From contig JAZQWG010000036.1 in assembly GCA_045632265.1 (NCBI GenBank), forward strand, positions 40,989 to 104,988: a stretch of 64,000 nucleotides of DNA, given 5' to 3'. Under the pieces are notes generated by a model. That model did no database searches and was not told where the DNA came from. It saw only the letters and a program-made list of their open reading frames with translations. A program made the position numbers and the translations under genes. This document shows positions 50,488-59,345 of the stretch, in pieces. This DNA is from Scatosoma sp045632265 (lineage in GTDB: Bacteria > Bacillota > Clostridia > Christensenellales > Borkfalkiaceae). The number at the start of each line of letters is the position of its first letter. Positions within the stretch are counted from its first letter, which is position 1.

Positions 50488-50616
50488 ATGAAACACTTGC
50501 GAAAAAAGAGAAGTTTCAAATCGAATATTTTGCTCGTTGCAAACGGCAAGGGTTTGTGCGGTCAAAATACGTCCATTATCGGGGCAAAACACGCTTTTTT
50601 GTATAACTTATGCTAA
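50488..50616 (+). CDS. Possible 42-codon leader ORF of the purine operon
   Basis: ATG at 50488 with AAAGGG (50476-50481) at a good distance; the frame ends TAA at 50614-50616, six bases before the attenuator stem. The predicted peptide is basic (MKHLRKKRSFK) and then mixed, not obviously enriched in one amino acid. If translated, the ribosome stop would touch the terminator stem and could affect it. It may equally be a chance ORF inside a structured RNA. Confidence 0.35.
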   Translation: MKHLRKKRSFKSNILLVANGKGLCGQNTSIIGAKHAFLYNLC

Positions 50617-50621
50617 ATAGG

Positions 50622-50658
50622 ATAGGTGCAACACGCCGTTGCGCCTATTTGTTTTTTT
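50622..50658 (+). terminator. Attenuator-like terminator in the purine operon leader
   Basis: ATAGGTGCAAC (50622-50632) pairs with GTTGCGCCTAT (50638-50648), 11 pairs with one wobble, loop of five, then TTTGTTTTTTT. It lies inside the leader between the promoter and purE, so it must be read through for operon expression. GTTGCA at 50536-50541 can pair with TGCAAC (50627-50632) and break the stem, a candidate antiterminator. Confidence 0.75.
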
Positions 50659-50674
50659 GAAAGGAGAAGAGATT

Positions 50675-51166
50675 ATGGCAAAAGTAGGCATTTTAATGGG
50701 TAGCAAATCGGATTTCGACGTGGTAAAACCCGCAGTTTCCGTATTGAAAAAATTTGGCGTAGAAGTGGAAGTTCGCGTTATTTCCGCCCACCGTACGCCC
50801 GACGAAGCGCATGAATTTGCGGCTACGGCGAAAGAAAAAGGTATTGAAGTTATCATCTGCGCAGCAGGCAAAGCAGCGCACCTTGGCGGCGTAATCGCTG
50901 CATTTACGACGTTGCCCGTTATCGGGTTGCCCGTAAAGACGGATATGATGGGCGGCTTGGACAGCTTGCTTTCCATCGTACAAATGCCTGCAGGTATCCC
51001 CGTTGCAACTGTTGGGGTAAACGGCGGTGAAAACGCAGGTCTTTTGGCGCTTCAAATGCTCGCTATTAAATATCCCGAAATCGATAAGCAACTTGTAGAT
51101 TACAAGGTAGCGATGAAGACGAAAATCAACAGCGACGACGAAGCATTGCAAGCAATGCTCGGCTAA
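50675..51166 (+). CDS. purE: N5-carboxyaminoimidazole ribonucleotide mutase (PurE)
   Basis: 163 residues from the ATG at 50675; AAAGGAGAAG is just upstream and an earlier in-frame TTG lies in the terminator stem. GILMGSKSDFDVVKPA, VISAHRTPDEA and LDSLLSIVQMPAGIPVATVG fit class I PurE, which uses N5-CAIR made by PurK. No purK is in the window. The usual AHLPG motif reads AHLGG here, a small departure. First gene of the purine operon. Confidence 0.94.
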   Translation: MAKVGILMGSKSDFDVVKPAVSVLKKFGVEVEVRVISAHRTPDEAHEFAATAKEKGIEVIICAAGKAAHLGGVIAAFTTLPVIGLPVKTDMMGGLDSLLSIVQMPAGIPVATVGVNGGENAGLLALQMLAIKYPEIDKQLVDYKVAMKTKINSDDEALQAMLG

Positions 51167-51192
51167 CAGGCAATTACCATAGGAGAAAGTTT

Positions 51193-52602
51193 ATGGCAGT
51201 ATTTGGTGTATTTGGGGTAAAGACGGAGAACGTAGCGTCGAGTACCTATTACGGATTGTACGCGTTACAACATAGAGGACAAGCCTCTTGCGGTATCGTT
51301 GTCAACGACGACGGTGTATTCCACGCTTATAAAGATTCGGGGTTGGTAAACGAAGTATTCACGAAACGTTTGCTTGGCGACCTTGGTCTTGGTCAAATGG
51401 CGCTCGGTAACGTGCGCTATGGTACGAGCCAATCGAAGGATAGAATCAATGCCGAGCCTATGCTTCTTAACCACGTAAAAGGTAAGCTTGCGATCTCGCA
51501 CGACGGCGCGCTTGTAAACTATGAGGAACTTCGTAGAGAGTTCGAAATGCAAGGTTGCATTTTCCATACGTCCAACGAAGTGGAAGTTATCGCTTGTGCG
51601 ATTACGAGAGAGCGTATCACCGCTCCGTCCATTGAAGAAGCAATCAACCGCGCAATGAATAAATTAAAGGGTGGCTACTCGTTTGTGGTTATGTCGCCGC
51701 AAAAATTGATAGCGGCTCGCGATGAAAACGGTTTGCACCCCCTTTGCTACGGTGTTCGTGACGACGGGGAATACGTTGTTTCTAGCGAAAGCTGTGCGCT
51801 TAACACGGTAGGCGCGAAATTCGTAAGGGACATCGACCCGGGCGAAATTGTCGTGTTTACCAAGGAAGGCGTGAAGTGTATTCGCGATCATTGCGATAAA
51901 AAGCCCGAACGTCTTTGCGTGTTCGAATATTTGTACACCGCTCGTCCCGACTCGAATATAAGCGATTGCTCGGTACACCTTGCAAGAAAGCGTGCGGGTA
52001 AATTCTTGGCGCAAGCACACCCCGTAGAAGCAGACGTAGTTATCGGCGCACCCGATTCGGGTATCGACGCGGCGATTGGTTACGCCGAAGAATCGGGTAT
52101 TCCTTACGGGCTTGGCTTGATTAAAAATAAATACATCGGTAGAACGTTCATTGACCCTGGTCAAAGTGCGAGAGAAGATAAGGTAAAAATTAAGCTTAAC
52201 CCCGTTCCCGAAACGATTAAGGATAAGCGTGTTATCTTGGTAGACGACTCTATCGTTCGTGGTACGACGTGCGTGCGCGTTGTGAAATTGCTCCGTGATG
52301 CGGGTGCAAAGGAAATCCACATCCGTTCGTCCGCACCCGAGTTCTTGAATCCTTGCTATTACGGTACGGACATCGGCTCGAAAGACGAGTTGATTGCGTG
52401 CAAGTATAATGCAAAGGAAATGGCAAAAATCTTCGGCGCAGACTCCGTTGGGTTCTTGCCTCTTGAAGACGTGTTCAAGCTTGGTGAAACGGGTACTTGT
52501 AAAGGTTACTGTGCGGCTTGTTTCAACGGCGAATATCCTACGGAATTGCCCGTAGTACACGAAAGCAAATACGAACAAAAAATTTCGGACAACAAAAACT
52601 AA
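51193..52602 (+). CDS. purF: Amidophosphoribosyltransferase (PurF) lacking the glutaminase nucleophile
   Basis: 469 residues; the first step of purine synthesis, making phosphoribosylamine from PRPP. The phosphoribosyltransferase half is intact, with the PRPP motif VILVDDSIVRGTT near 350. Fe-S type cysteines are present (LCVFEY, NPCYYG, CAACFNG). In the N-terminal Ntn glutaminase half, the protein begins MAVFGVFGV where family members have a Cys directly before GVFG or GIVG: no Cys is present and no upstream codon supplies one. Two other site positions differ: HNG is HDG (Asp104) and the SDTE Asp is Glu129. Arg75 is kept. It probably uses free ammonia. Confidence 0.92.
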   Translation: MAVFGVFGVKTENVASSTYYGLYALQHRGQASCGIVVNDDGVFHAYKDSGLVNEVFTKRLLGDLGLGQMALGNVRYGTSQSKDRINAEPMLLNHVKGKLAISHDGALVNYEELRREFEMQGCIFHTSNEVEVIACAITRERITAPSIEEAINRAMNKLKGGYSFVVMSPQKLIAARDENGLHPLCYGVRDDGEYVVSSESCALNTVGAKFVRDIDPGEIVVFTKEGVKCIRDHCDKKPERLCVFEYLYTARPDSNISDCSVHLARKRAGKFLAQAHPVEADVVIGAPDSGIDAAIGYAEESGIPYGLGLIKNKYIGRTFIDPGQSAREDKVKIKLNPVPETIKDKRVILVDDSIVRGTTCVRVVKLLRDAGAKEIHIRSSAPEFLNPCYYGTDIGSKDELIACKYNAKEMAKIFGADSVGFLPLEDVFKLGETGTCKGYCAACFNGEYPTELPVVHESKYEQKISDNKN

Positions 52603-52635
52603 AAGAAGAAAAAAATAAATTGGAGAATATATATT

Positions 52636-53664
52636 ATGGCTATTTCTTATAAAGACAGCGGTGTTGACGTAACGAGAGGTTACAAAGCGGTAGAGCTTAT
52701 GAAGAAGCACGTTAAATCCACCTATAACGAAAACGTTATTGGCGATTTGGGTTCGTTTGGCGGTTTCTTCTCGATTGCAAACGAAAAGATGGAAGAACCC
52801 GTTTTGGTTGCGGGTACGGACGGCGTAGGCACGAAGCTTAAGTACGCTTTCCTTTTGGAAAAACACGACACGATCGGTATCGACGCAGTTGCTATGTGCG
52901 TAAACGATATCGTTTGCCAAGGCGCAAAACCCTTGTTCTTCCTTGACTATTACGCTTGCGGTAGATTGTATCCCGAAGCGGAATCGGAAGTTGTAAAAGG
53001 TATTGCGGAAGGTTGCCGTCAAGCAGGTTGCGCACTCATCGGTGGCGAAACGGCGGAAATGCCCGGTTTCTATCCCGACGGCGAATACGATCTTGCAGGC
53101 TTTGCAGTAGGTATCGTTGACAAGAAAAAGGTTATCAACGGCAAAAACATCGTTCCTGGCGACGTTATCATCGGTTTGAAATCGACGGGCGTGCACTCCA
53201 ACGGTTATTCGCTCGTTAGAAAACTTTTTGGCGATAGCGATAAAGCGGCATTGGAAGCATACGACGAACAACTTGGCGCATCGGCGGCAGAAGTATTGTT
53301 GAAGCCTACGAAAATTTACGTTAAGAGCATTTTGTCCTTGATTGAAAAGGTAGAAGTAAAAGGTATTGCACACATCACGGGTGGCGGCTTCATCGAAAAC
53401 GTGCCTAGAATTTTGCCCGAAGGCGTTGCAGCGGAAATTGATAAAAACTCCTACGAAGTTCCCGCAGTATTCAAAGTAATGCAACAACGCGCGGGTATCA
53501 CCGACGAACAAATTTACAACACCTTCAATATGGGTATCGGTATGATGGTTGTCGTTGATGCAAAAGACGTAGATACGGCAATGGAATCGCTTAAAGCAAG
53601 CGGCGAAGACGTAGTAGTAATCGGTAAGACGGTTGCGGGCGAAAAAGGCGTTATTTTGAAATAA
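52636..53664 (+). CDS. purM: Phosphoribosylformylglycinamidine cyclo-ligase (AIR synthetase)
   Basis: 342 residues, typical length. YKDSGVDVTRGYKAVELMKK, LVAGTDGVGTKLKYAF, GIDAVAMCVNDIVCQGAKPL, ALIGGETAEMPGFY and GLKSTGVHSNGYSLVR are hallmark stretches. It closes the imidazole ring with ATP to form AIR, the substrate of the PurK/PurE step. ATP is bound between two subunits. Confidence 0.97.
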   Translation: MAISYKDSGVDVTRGYKAVELMKKHVKSTYNENVIGDLGSFGGFFSIANEKMEEPVLVAGTDGVGTKLKYAFLLEKHDTIGIDAVAMCVNDIVCQGAKPLFFLDYYACGRLYPEAESEVVKGIAEGCRQAGCALIGGETAEMPGFYPDGEYDLAGFAVGIVDKKKVINGKNIVPGDVIIGLKSTGVHSNGYSLVRKLFGDSDKAALEAYDEQLGASAAEVLLKPTKIYVKSILSLIEKVEVKGIAHITGGGFIENVPRILPEGVAAEIDKNSYEVPAVFKVMQQRAGITDEQIYNTFNMGIGMMVVVDAKDVDTAMESLKASGEDVVVIGKTVAGEKGVILK

Positions 53665-53673
53665 GGAATAGCT

Positions 53674-54291
53674 ATGAAAAAAATTGCGGTATTCGCATCG
53701 GGCGGCGGCACGGATTTTCAATCGGTGATCGACGCCAACGAGCGTGAAAATTTTTGTGAAATTGCATACTTGGTTGCGTCCAAACCCCAAATTGGTGCAA
53801 TCAACCGCGCGCAAAAGCACGGCATTGCAACGATTGCATACGATAAAACGAGTGGCGAAAGCAAGGACGAGTTTTACGAAAGAGTGGCAAAAACCTTAAA
53901 AGAAGCGGGTGTAGAATACATCGTTTTGGCGGGTTGGTTGCTTGTCGTTCCGCCTGCGTTTATCAATGCGTTCGAGGATAGAATTATCAATATTCATCCC
54001 TCGCTTATCCCTGCGTTTTGCGGTATGGGTTACTATGGTTTGCGCGTACACGCGGCGGCGATTGAGTACGGTGTAAAGCGTAGTGGCGCGACGGTGCATT
54101 TCGTTTCGGCGGACGTGGACGGCGGTGCTATCATTATGCAACGCACGGTGGAAGTTAAGGATAACGACACCCCCGAAAGTTTGCAAGCTCGTATTTTGAA
54201 AAAAGAACATAAAATGTTGCCCGAGTGTGTAAAATTGCTTTGCCAAGGCAAAATTCACAAAGAAGGTAGAAAAGTTTACGTAAAGAAATAA
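53674..54291 (+). CDS. purN: Phosphoribosylglycinamide formyltransferase (GAR transformylase)
   Basis: 205 residues. FASGGGTDFQSVIDA binds the phosphate; IVLAGWLLVVP and INIHPSLIPAF carry the catalytic Asn and His; FVSADVDGGAIIMQ carries the catalytic Asp. It uses 10-formyltetrahydrofolate. The segment after HPSLIPAF (CGMGYYGLRVH) is the folate loop. Start ten bases after purM. Confidence 0.96.
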   Translation: MKKIAVFASGGGTDFQSVIDANERENFCEIAYLVASKPQIGAINRAQKHGIATIAYDKTSGESKDEFYERVAKTLKEAGVEYIVLAGWLLVVPPAFINAFEDRIINIHPSLIPAFCGMGYYGLRVHAAAIEYGVKRSGATVHFVSADVDGGAIIMQRTVEVKDNDTPESLQARILKKEHKMLPECVKLLCQGKIHKEGRKVYVKK

Positions 54292-54313
54292 TAGTATTTA
54301 TACGGAGAAAGAT

Positions 54314-55588
54314 ATGAACGTTTTGGTTATAGGAAACGGTGGTAGAGAACACGCCATCGTACAAGCATTGAAAAAATCCCCCAAAGTGGACAAGATTTTT
54401 GCGATGAAAGGCAACGCGGGTATCGGCGAAATTGCCGAACTTGTCAACGTTGACTATTGCGATTTGAAAGCGGTAGGCGATTGGGTAGACGCGCATAAGG
54501 AAATTGATTATACGGTTATTGCCCCCGACGATCCCTTGGCGCTTGGTCTTGCGGACGAATTGGAAAGCCGTGGTCATCGCGTATTTGGGCCGAGAAAAAA
54601 TGCGGCGATTATCGAAGCGAGCAAAGCTTTCTCTAAAGAACTTATGAAAAAATACAATATTCCCACGGCGAAGTACGAAACGTTTTCTTCGTACGACGAA
54701 GCGAAAGCGTACGTAGAAACGTGCGATATTCCCGTCGTATTAAAAGCGGATGGGCTTGCGCTTGGTAAGGGCGTATTGATTTGTATGACGCGCGAAGAAG
54801 CGCTCGACGGCATTAAGGAAATGATGCTTGACAAAAAATTCGGTACGGCGGGCAATAAAGTCGTTGTAGAAGAATTTTTGGAAGGCCCGGAAGTTTCCGC
54901 GCTTGCGTTCACGGACGGCAAGACGATGAAGCCGATGATTACGAGTTGCGACCATAAACGCGCGTTCGACAACGACGAAGGTTTGAATACGGGTGGTATG
55001 GGTACGTTTTCGCCTGCTCCTTTCTACGGCGAAAAGACGGAAAAAGAAGTGCTTGAAAAGATTATGATTCCTACCATGAACGCAATGAACGCGGAAGGTA
55101 GAACGTTCAAGGGTGTGCTTTATTTTGGGCTTATGAAGACGAAAGACGGCATGAAAGTTATCGAGTATAACTCCCGCTTTGGCGACCCCGAAACGCAAGT
55201 GCTTTTGCCTATGCTCAAAACCGACCTTATGGATATTTTCGAAGCAATCACGGACGAACGCCTTGCCGATATTGATATTGAGTGGCACTCGGGCGCGTGC
55301 GTGTGCGTAGTGCTTGCAAGCGGCGGTTATCCCGTTGCGTACGAAAAGGGTAAGGAAATCACGTTTGGCGATTTGGACGAAGACGTTATCTTGTGCCATG
55401 CAGGTACGAAAATGAAGGACGGCAAACTCGTTACGGACGGCGGTAGAGTGCTCGGCGTATGCGCAAAGGGCGAAACGATTGAAGCGGCTCGTCAAAAAGC
55501 GTACGCAAACGTAGCAAAGGTTTCCTTTGAAGGTATGCATTATAGAAAAGATATTGGTATTAAATACCGCAACGTTGAAAGAGAATAA
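54314..55588 (+). CDS. purD: Phosphoribosylamine-glycine ligase (GAR synthetase)
   Basis: 424 residues. ATP-grasp enzyme joining glycine to phosphoribosylamine. MNVLVIGNGGREHAIVQALK start, KADGLALGKGVLI in the grasp, LEGPEVSALAFTDGKTMKPM, and GGMGTFSPAPFY and FNSRFGDPETQ-like YNSRFGDPETQVLLP near the metal site. It takes the labile product of PurF, so the two are encoded close together. Confidence 0.97.
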   Translation: MNVLVIGNGGREHAIVQALKKSPKVDKIFAMKGNAGIGEIAELVNVDYCDLKAVGDWVDAHKEIDYTVIAPDDPLALGLADELESRGHRVFGPRKNAAIIEASKAFSKELMKKYNIPTAKYETFSSYDEAKAYVETCDIPVVLKADGLALGKGVLICMTREEALDGIKEMMLDKKFGTAGNKVVVEEFLEGPEVSALAFTDGKTMKPMITSCDHKRAFDNDEGLNTGGMGTFSPAPFYGEKTEKEVLEKIMIPTMNAMNAEGRTFKGVLYFGLMKTKDGMKVIEYNSRFGDPETQVLLPMLKTDLMDIFEAITDERLADIDIEWHSGACVCVVLASGGYPVAYEKGKEITFGDLDEDVILCHAGTKMKDGKLVTDGGRVLGVCAKGETIEAARQKAYANVAKVSFEGMHYRKDIGIKYRNVERE

Positions 55589-55608
55589 TTGATAGGATAG
55601 CGATAGAT

Positions 55609-58600
55609 ATGATTTACAGAATTTTTGTTGAAAAGAAAGACAACGTACAAGCAAAAAAAGAACAAGCGGATATTAAAACGCTTCTTAAAATCAATGCGGA
55701 AGACTTCCGTTTGATTCTTCGTTACGACGTAGAAGGTTTGTCGGAAGAAGAATTGAAAGCGGCGCTCGGCACGGTATTTAGCGAACCGCCCGTTGACGAC
55801 GTGTACTTGGAAGACCTTGCAATTCCCGAAGGCTACAAGGCGTTTGCCGTTAGCTACTTGACGGGACAATACGATCAACGTGCGGATAGCGCGGCTCAAT
55901 GCGTACAACTTTTGACGAGAAAAGCTCGTCCTATGGTTAAGTGTGCAAGAGTATACCTTGTAAAGGGCGTTACGGACGAACAAATCGTAGCTATTAAAAA
56001 GCATATCATCAACCCCGTAGAAAGCGAAGAAGTTGGCTTTGAAAAGCCCACGACACTTAAACAAGCAACGGTGGAAGGTGCGCCCGTAGCGGACGTTGAA
56101 GGCTTTATTGAAATGAGCGACGACGAAATTAAAGCGTACCATAAAAATATCGGTTTTGCGATGAGCGCACTCGACTTGGCGTTCGTTCGCGACTATTTCA
56201 AGAGTGAAAAACGTAACCCTACGGAAACGGAACTTAAAGTTATTGATACGTATTGGTCGGATCATTGCCGTCACACGACGTTTGCAACCGAGCTTAAAAA
56301 CGTGAAGATTAACTCGGAAAACCCCGTTATCGAAAAGGCGTACCACTTGTACGAAGATTTGTATAAAGAACTCAACGGTAATCGTCCCGATAAATACCCT
56401 TGTCTTATGGATTTGGCTACGATTGCCGCAAAGAAACTTAAAAAAGACGGCAAGCTCGACAATCTTGACATTTCCGACGAAATCAACGCTTGCTCTATTT
56501 GTATTGAAGCGGAAATCGACGGTAAGAAAGAACAATACCTTGTAATGTTCAAAAACGAAACGCATAACCACCCCACGGAAATCGAACCGTTCGGTGGTGC
56601 GGCAACCTGCCTTGGCGGTGCTATTCGTGACCCGTTGTCGGGTAGAACGTACGTATACCAAGCTATGCGTGTTACGGGTGCGTCCGATCCCCGTGAAAAA
56701 TTGGAAGATACGCTTGCGGGTAAGCTTCCCCAACGTGCTATCACGCAACGTGCGGCGGCGGGATTCTCTTCCTATGGTAACCAAATCGGTTTGGCGACGG
56801 GTATCGTAGACGAAGTATACCACGAAGGTTATAAAGCAAAGCGTTTGGAAACGGGCTTCGTTGTAGGCGGTGCGAGAAAGGAAATGGTATACCGTGAAGC
56901 ACCCAAAGCAGGGGACGTAATCATTTTGCTTGGTGGCGAAACGGGTCGCGACGGTTGTGGCGGTGCTACGGGTTCGTCCAAGGCACACGATAGTCACTCG
57001 GTTGAAACGTGCGGTGCGGAAGTTCAAAAGGGTAACGCGCTCACCGAAAGAAAATTGCAACGTTTGTTCCTTAATAAGGAAGCTACGAGAAAGATTAAGA
57101 AATGTAACGACTTTGGTGCGGGCGGTGTTTCCGTTGCTATCGGCGAACTTGCGGACGGCTTGAATATCGACCTTGACAAAGTGCCTAAAAAGTACGAAGG
57201 CTTGAACGGTACGGAACTTGCTATTTCCGAATCGCAAGAACGTATGGCAGTAGTCGTAGCGGAAAACGACGTACAATCGTTTATCGCGCTTGCGGCGGAA
57301 GAAAACCTTGCAGCTACGCCCGTTGCAGTTGTAACGGATACGGGAAGAATGAAGATGTTCTTGAAAGGCAAGGCTATCGTAGATATTTCCCGTGATTTCT
57401 TGAATACGAACGGTGTTAAACAAGAAGCAAACGTAGAAATTACCGATAAGAAAACCAACTGGTTTGATAAAAAACAAGGCGTTTCGTTTGCGGAACAAAC
57501 GAAGAAAGTATTGGGCGATTTGAACGTATGTGCAAAGAAAGGTCTTTCCGAAACGTTCGACTCGACGATTGGTGCAAGAACGGTGTTTATGCCTTGGGGC
57601 GGTAAAAACCAAGCAACGCCCGCAATCGCTATGGCGGCAAAAATTTGCGGTGGCGAAACGGACGTATGTACCGTTTCCGCATACGGCTACTCGCCCTATC
57701 TTATGGAAACGAGCCCTTTCATCGGCGCAATCTACTCGATTGTAGGCTCCGTTTCTAAGGTAGTTGCAACGGGTGCAAAATATAGCGATATTCGTTTGAC
57801 GTTGCAAGAATTCTTCCAACGCATGACGGGTGAAGCAAAAGTTTGGGGCGTTCCCGCATCGGCACTTCTTGGTGCGGTGTATGCGCAAATCGGCTTAGGG
57901 CTTGGCGCAATCGGCGGTAAAGACAGTATGAGTGGTACGTTTGAAAGTATCCACGTTCCGCCTACGCTCATCTCGTTTGCTCTTGCACCTGCTAAGGCAA
58001 GCAAGCTTATCACCAACGTATTGAAGGGCGGCGAAAAGCTTTACTACGTACCCGTTCCTAAAGACGAAAACTCCGTGCCCGATTTCGAAGGCTTGAAAGC
58101 GGTTTACGAAGAAGTTTATAAAAATATCGAAAACGGCAATATTACGTTTGCAACGGTTGCTGAAAACGGCGGTATCGGTGCGGCTGTTATCAAGTCGGCA
58201 CTCGGCAACGGCGTAGGCGTAGAATTTGCGATGAACGCTGACGAATTGTACAGCGAAGCGTATGGCGACTTGGTTGTATCGTTGAAGGACGAAAACGCAT
58301 TTGCAAGCGCAATTTGCAAGAAATACGTAGGGCAAGTATGCGGTGAAACGCTTGTTTGCGGAAAAGACAGTGTTGCGATCAGCGATGCGAACAACGCATA
58401 CATGGGTGCGCTTGAAGGCGTATTCTCTATCACGGCGGCTGCTGATGGTAAGGCAGAAGATTGCGATTATAACGGTGGCGCTAAATATACCAACATTGCA
58501 ACGAAGATTGCAAAACCGAAGGTATTTATCCCCGTATTCCCCGGTACGAACTGCGAACTTGACACGGCAAGAAGATTTATCCTTGCGGGTGCGGACGTAG

Positions 58601-59310
58601 AAACGGTTGTCGTAAGAAACCGTAGCGCAGCGGACATCGAAGAAAGCGTTGAAAGAATCGTGAAAGCGATTAAGAACGCAAACATCGTTGCTTTCCCTGG
58701 CGGCTTCTCGGGCGGTGACGAACCGGACGGCAGCGGTAAGTTTATCGCAACCACCTTTAGAAACCCGTACATTGCGGAACAACTTGAAGAACTTTTGAAC
58801 AACCGTGACGGTTTGGCTATCGGTATTTGCAACGGTTTCCAAGCGCTTATCAAGCTCGGTCTTGTTCCTTACGGCCACGTTAAGGAAATGACGTCGGAAT
58901 CTCCTACGCTCACATTTAACAACATTTCCCGCCACGTATCCACGATTGTGGACGTACGCGTAGCTTCCACCCTTTCGCCTTGGCTTAACGCTTGTAAGGT
59001 AGGGGAAGTGTACAAAGTGCCCGTATCGCACGGCGAAGGTAAAATCGTTGCGCCCGTAGCGGCTTTGGAAGAAATGAAGAAGAACGGCCAAGTAGCAACG
59101 CAATACGCTGATTTAAACGGCAACGCTACGATGGTATCGCCTTTCAACCCCAACGGCTCTATGTGGGCAATCGAAGGTATCACTTCGCCCGATGGTAGAG
59201 TGCTTGGTAAGATGGGTCACAGCGAACGTATCGGCGACAACCTTTACAAGAACGTTGAAGGCAACTTCGATATGAAGATTTTTGAAAGCGGCGTTCGTTA
59301 TTTCAAATAA
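55609..59310 (+). CDS. purL: Phosphoribosylformylglycinamidine synthase, large one-chain form
   Basis: 1233 residues in one chain. The N-terminal domain (about 1-150) replaces PurS; the two ATP-binding PurM-like halves follow (SDHCRHTTFATELK near 220; NHPTEIEPFGGAATCLGGAI near 325; GGKDSMSGTF near 770). The C-terminal class I glutaminase (about 965-1233) has the nucleophile Cys in AIGICNGFQALIKLG and the His in SHGEGK. Unlike PurF in the same operon, its glutaminase is intact. It converts FGAR to FGAM. This long form occurs in some Clostridia and in Proteobacteria; B. subtilis has the split form. Confidence 0.97.
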   Translation: MIYRIFVEKKDNVQAKKEQADIKTLLKINAEDFRLILRYDVEGLSEEELKAALGTVFSEPPVDDVYLEDLAIPEGYKAFAVSYLTGQYDQRADSAAQCVQLLTRKARPMVKCARVYLVKGVTDEQIVAIKKHIINPVESEEVGFEKPTTLKQATVEGAPVADVEGFIEMSDDEIKAYHKNIGFAMSALDLAFVRDYFKSEKRNPTETELKVIDTYWSDHCRHTTFATELKNVKINSENPVIEKAYHLYEDLYKELNGNRPDKYPCLMDLATIAAKKLKKDGKLDNLDISDEINACSICIEAEIDGKKEQYLVMFKNETHNHPTEIEPFGGAATCLGGAIRDPLSGRTYVYQAMRVTGASDPREKLEDTLAGKLPQRAITQRAAAGFSSYGNQIGLATGIVDEVYHEGYKAKRLETGFVVGGARKEMVYREAPKAGDVIILLGGETGRDGCGGATGSSKAHDSHSVETCGAEVQKGNALTERKLQRLFLNKEATRKIKKCNDFGAGGVSVAIGELADGLNIDLDKVPKKYEGLNGTELAISESQERMAVVVAENDVQSFIALAAEENLAATPVAVVTDTGRMKMFLKGKAIVDISRDFLNTNGVKQEANVEITDKKTNWFDKKQGVSFAEQTKKVLGDLNVCAKKGLSETFDSTIGARTVFMPWGGKNQATPAIAMAAKICGGETDVCTVSAYGYSPYLMETSPFIGAIYSIVGSVSKVVATGAKYSDIRLTLQEFFQRMTGEAKVWGVPASALLGAVYAQIGLGLGAIGGKDSMSGTFESIHVPPTLISFALAPAKASKLITNVLKGGEKLYYVPVPKDENSVPDFEGLKAVYEEVYKNIENGNITFATVAENGGIGAAVIKSALGNGVGVEFAMNADELYSEAYGDLVVSLKDENAFASAICKKYVGQVCGETLVCGKDSVAISDANNAYMGALEGVFSITAAADGKAEDCDYNGGAKYTNIATKIAKPKVFIPVFPGTNCELDTARRFILAGADVETVVVRNRSAADIEESVERIVKAIKNANIVAFPGGFSGGDEPDGSGKFIATTFRNPYIAEQLEELLNNRDGLAIGICNGFQALIKLGLVPYGHVKEMTSESPTLTFNNISRHVSTIVDVRVASTLSPWLNACKVGEVYKVPVSHGEGKIVAPVAALEEMKKNGQVATQYADLNGNATMVSPFNPNGSMWAIEGITSPDGRVLGKMGHSERIGDNLYKNVEGNFDMKIFESGVRYFK

Positions 59311-59345
59311 AAAACAGTTGGCGAAAGCCATTTAGCGAGGCGATT

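Noticed and set aside
50440..50616. Purine, ZTP or PRPP riboswitch in the purE leader
   Set aside because: I looked for their conserved core sequences and did not find a convincing match. The region is reported only as an unassigned leader.
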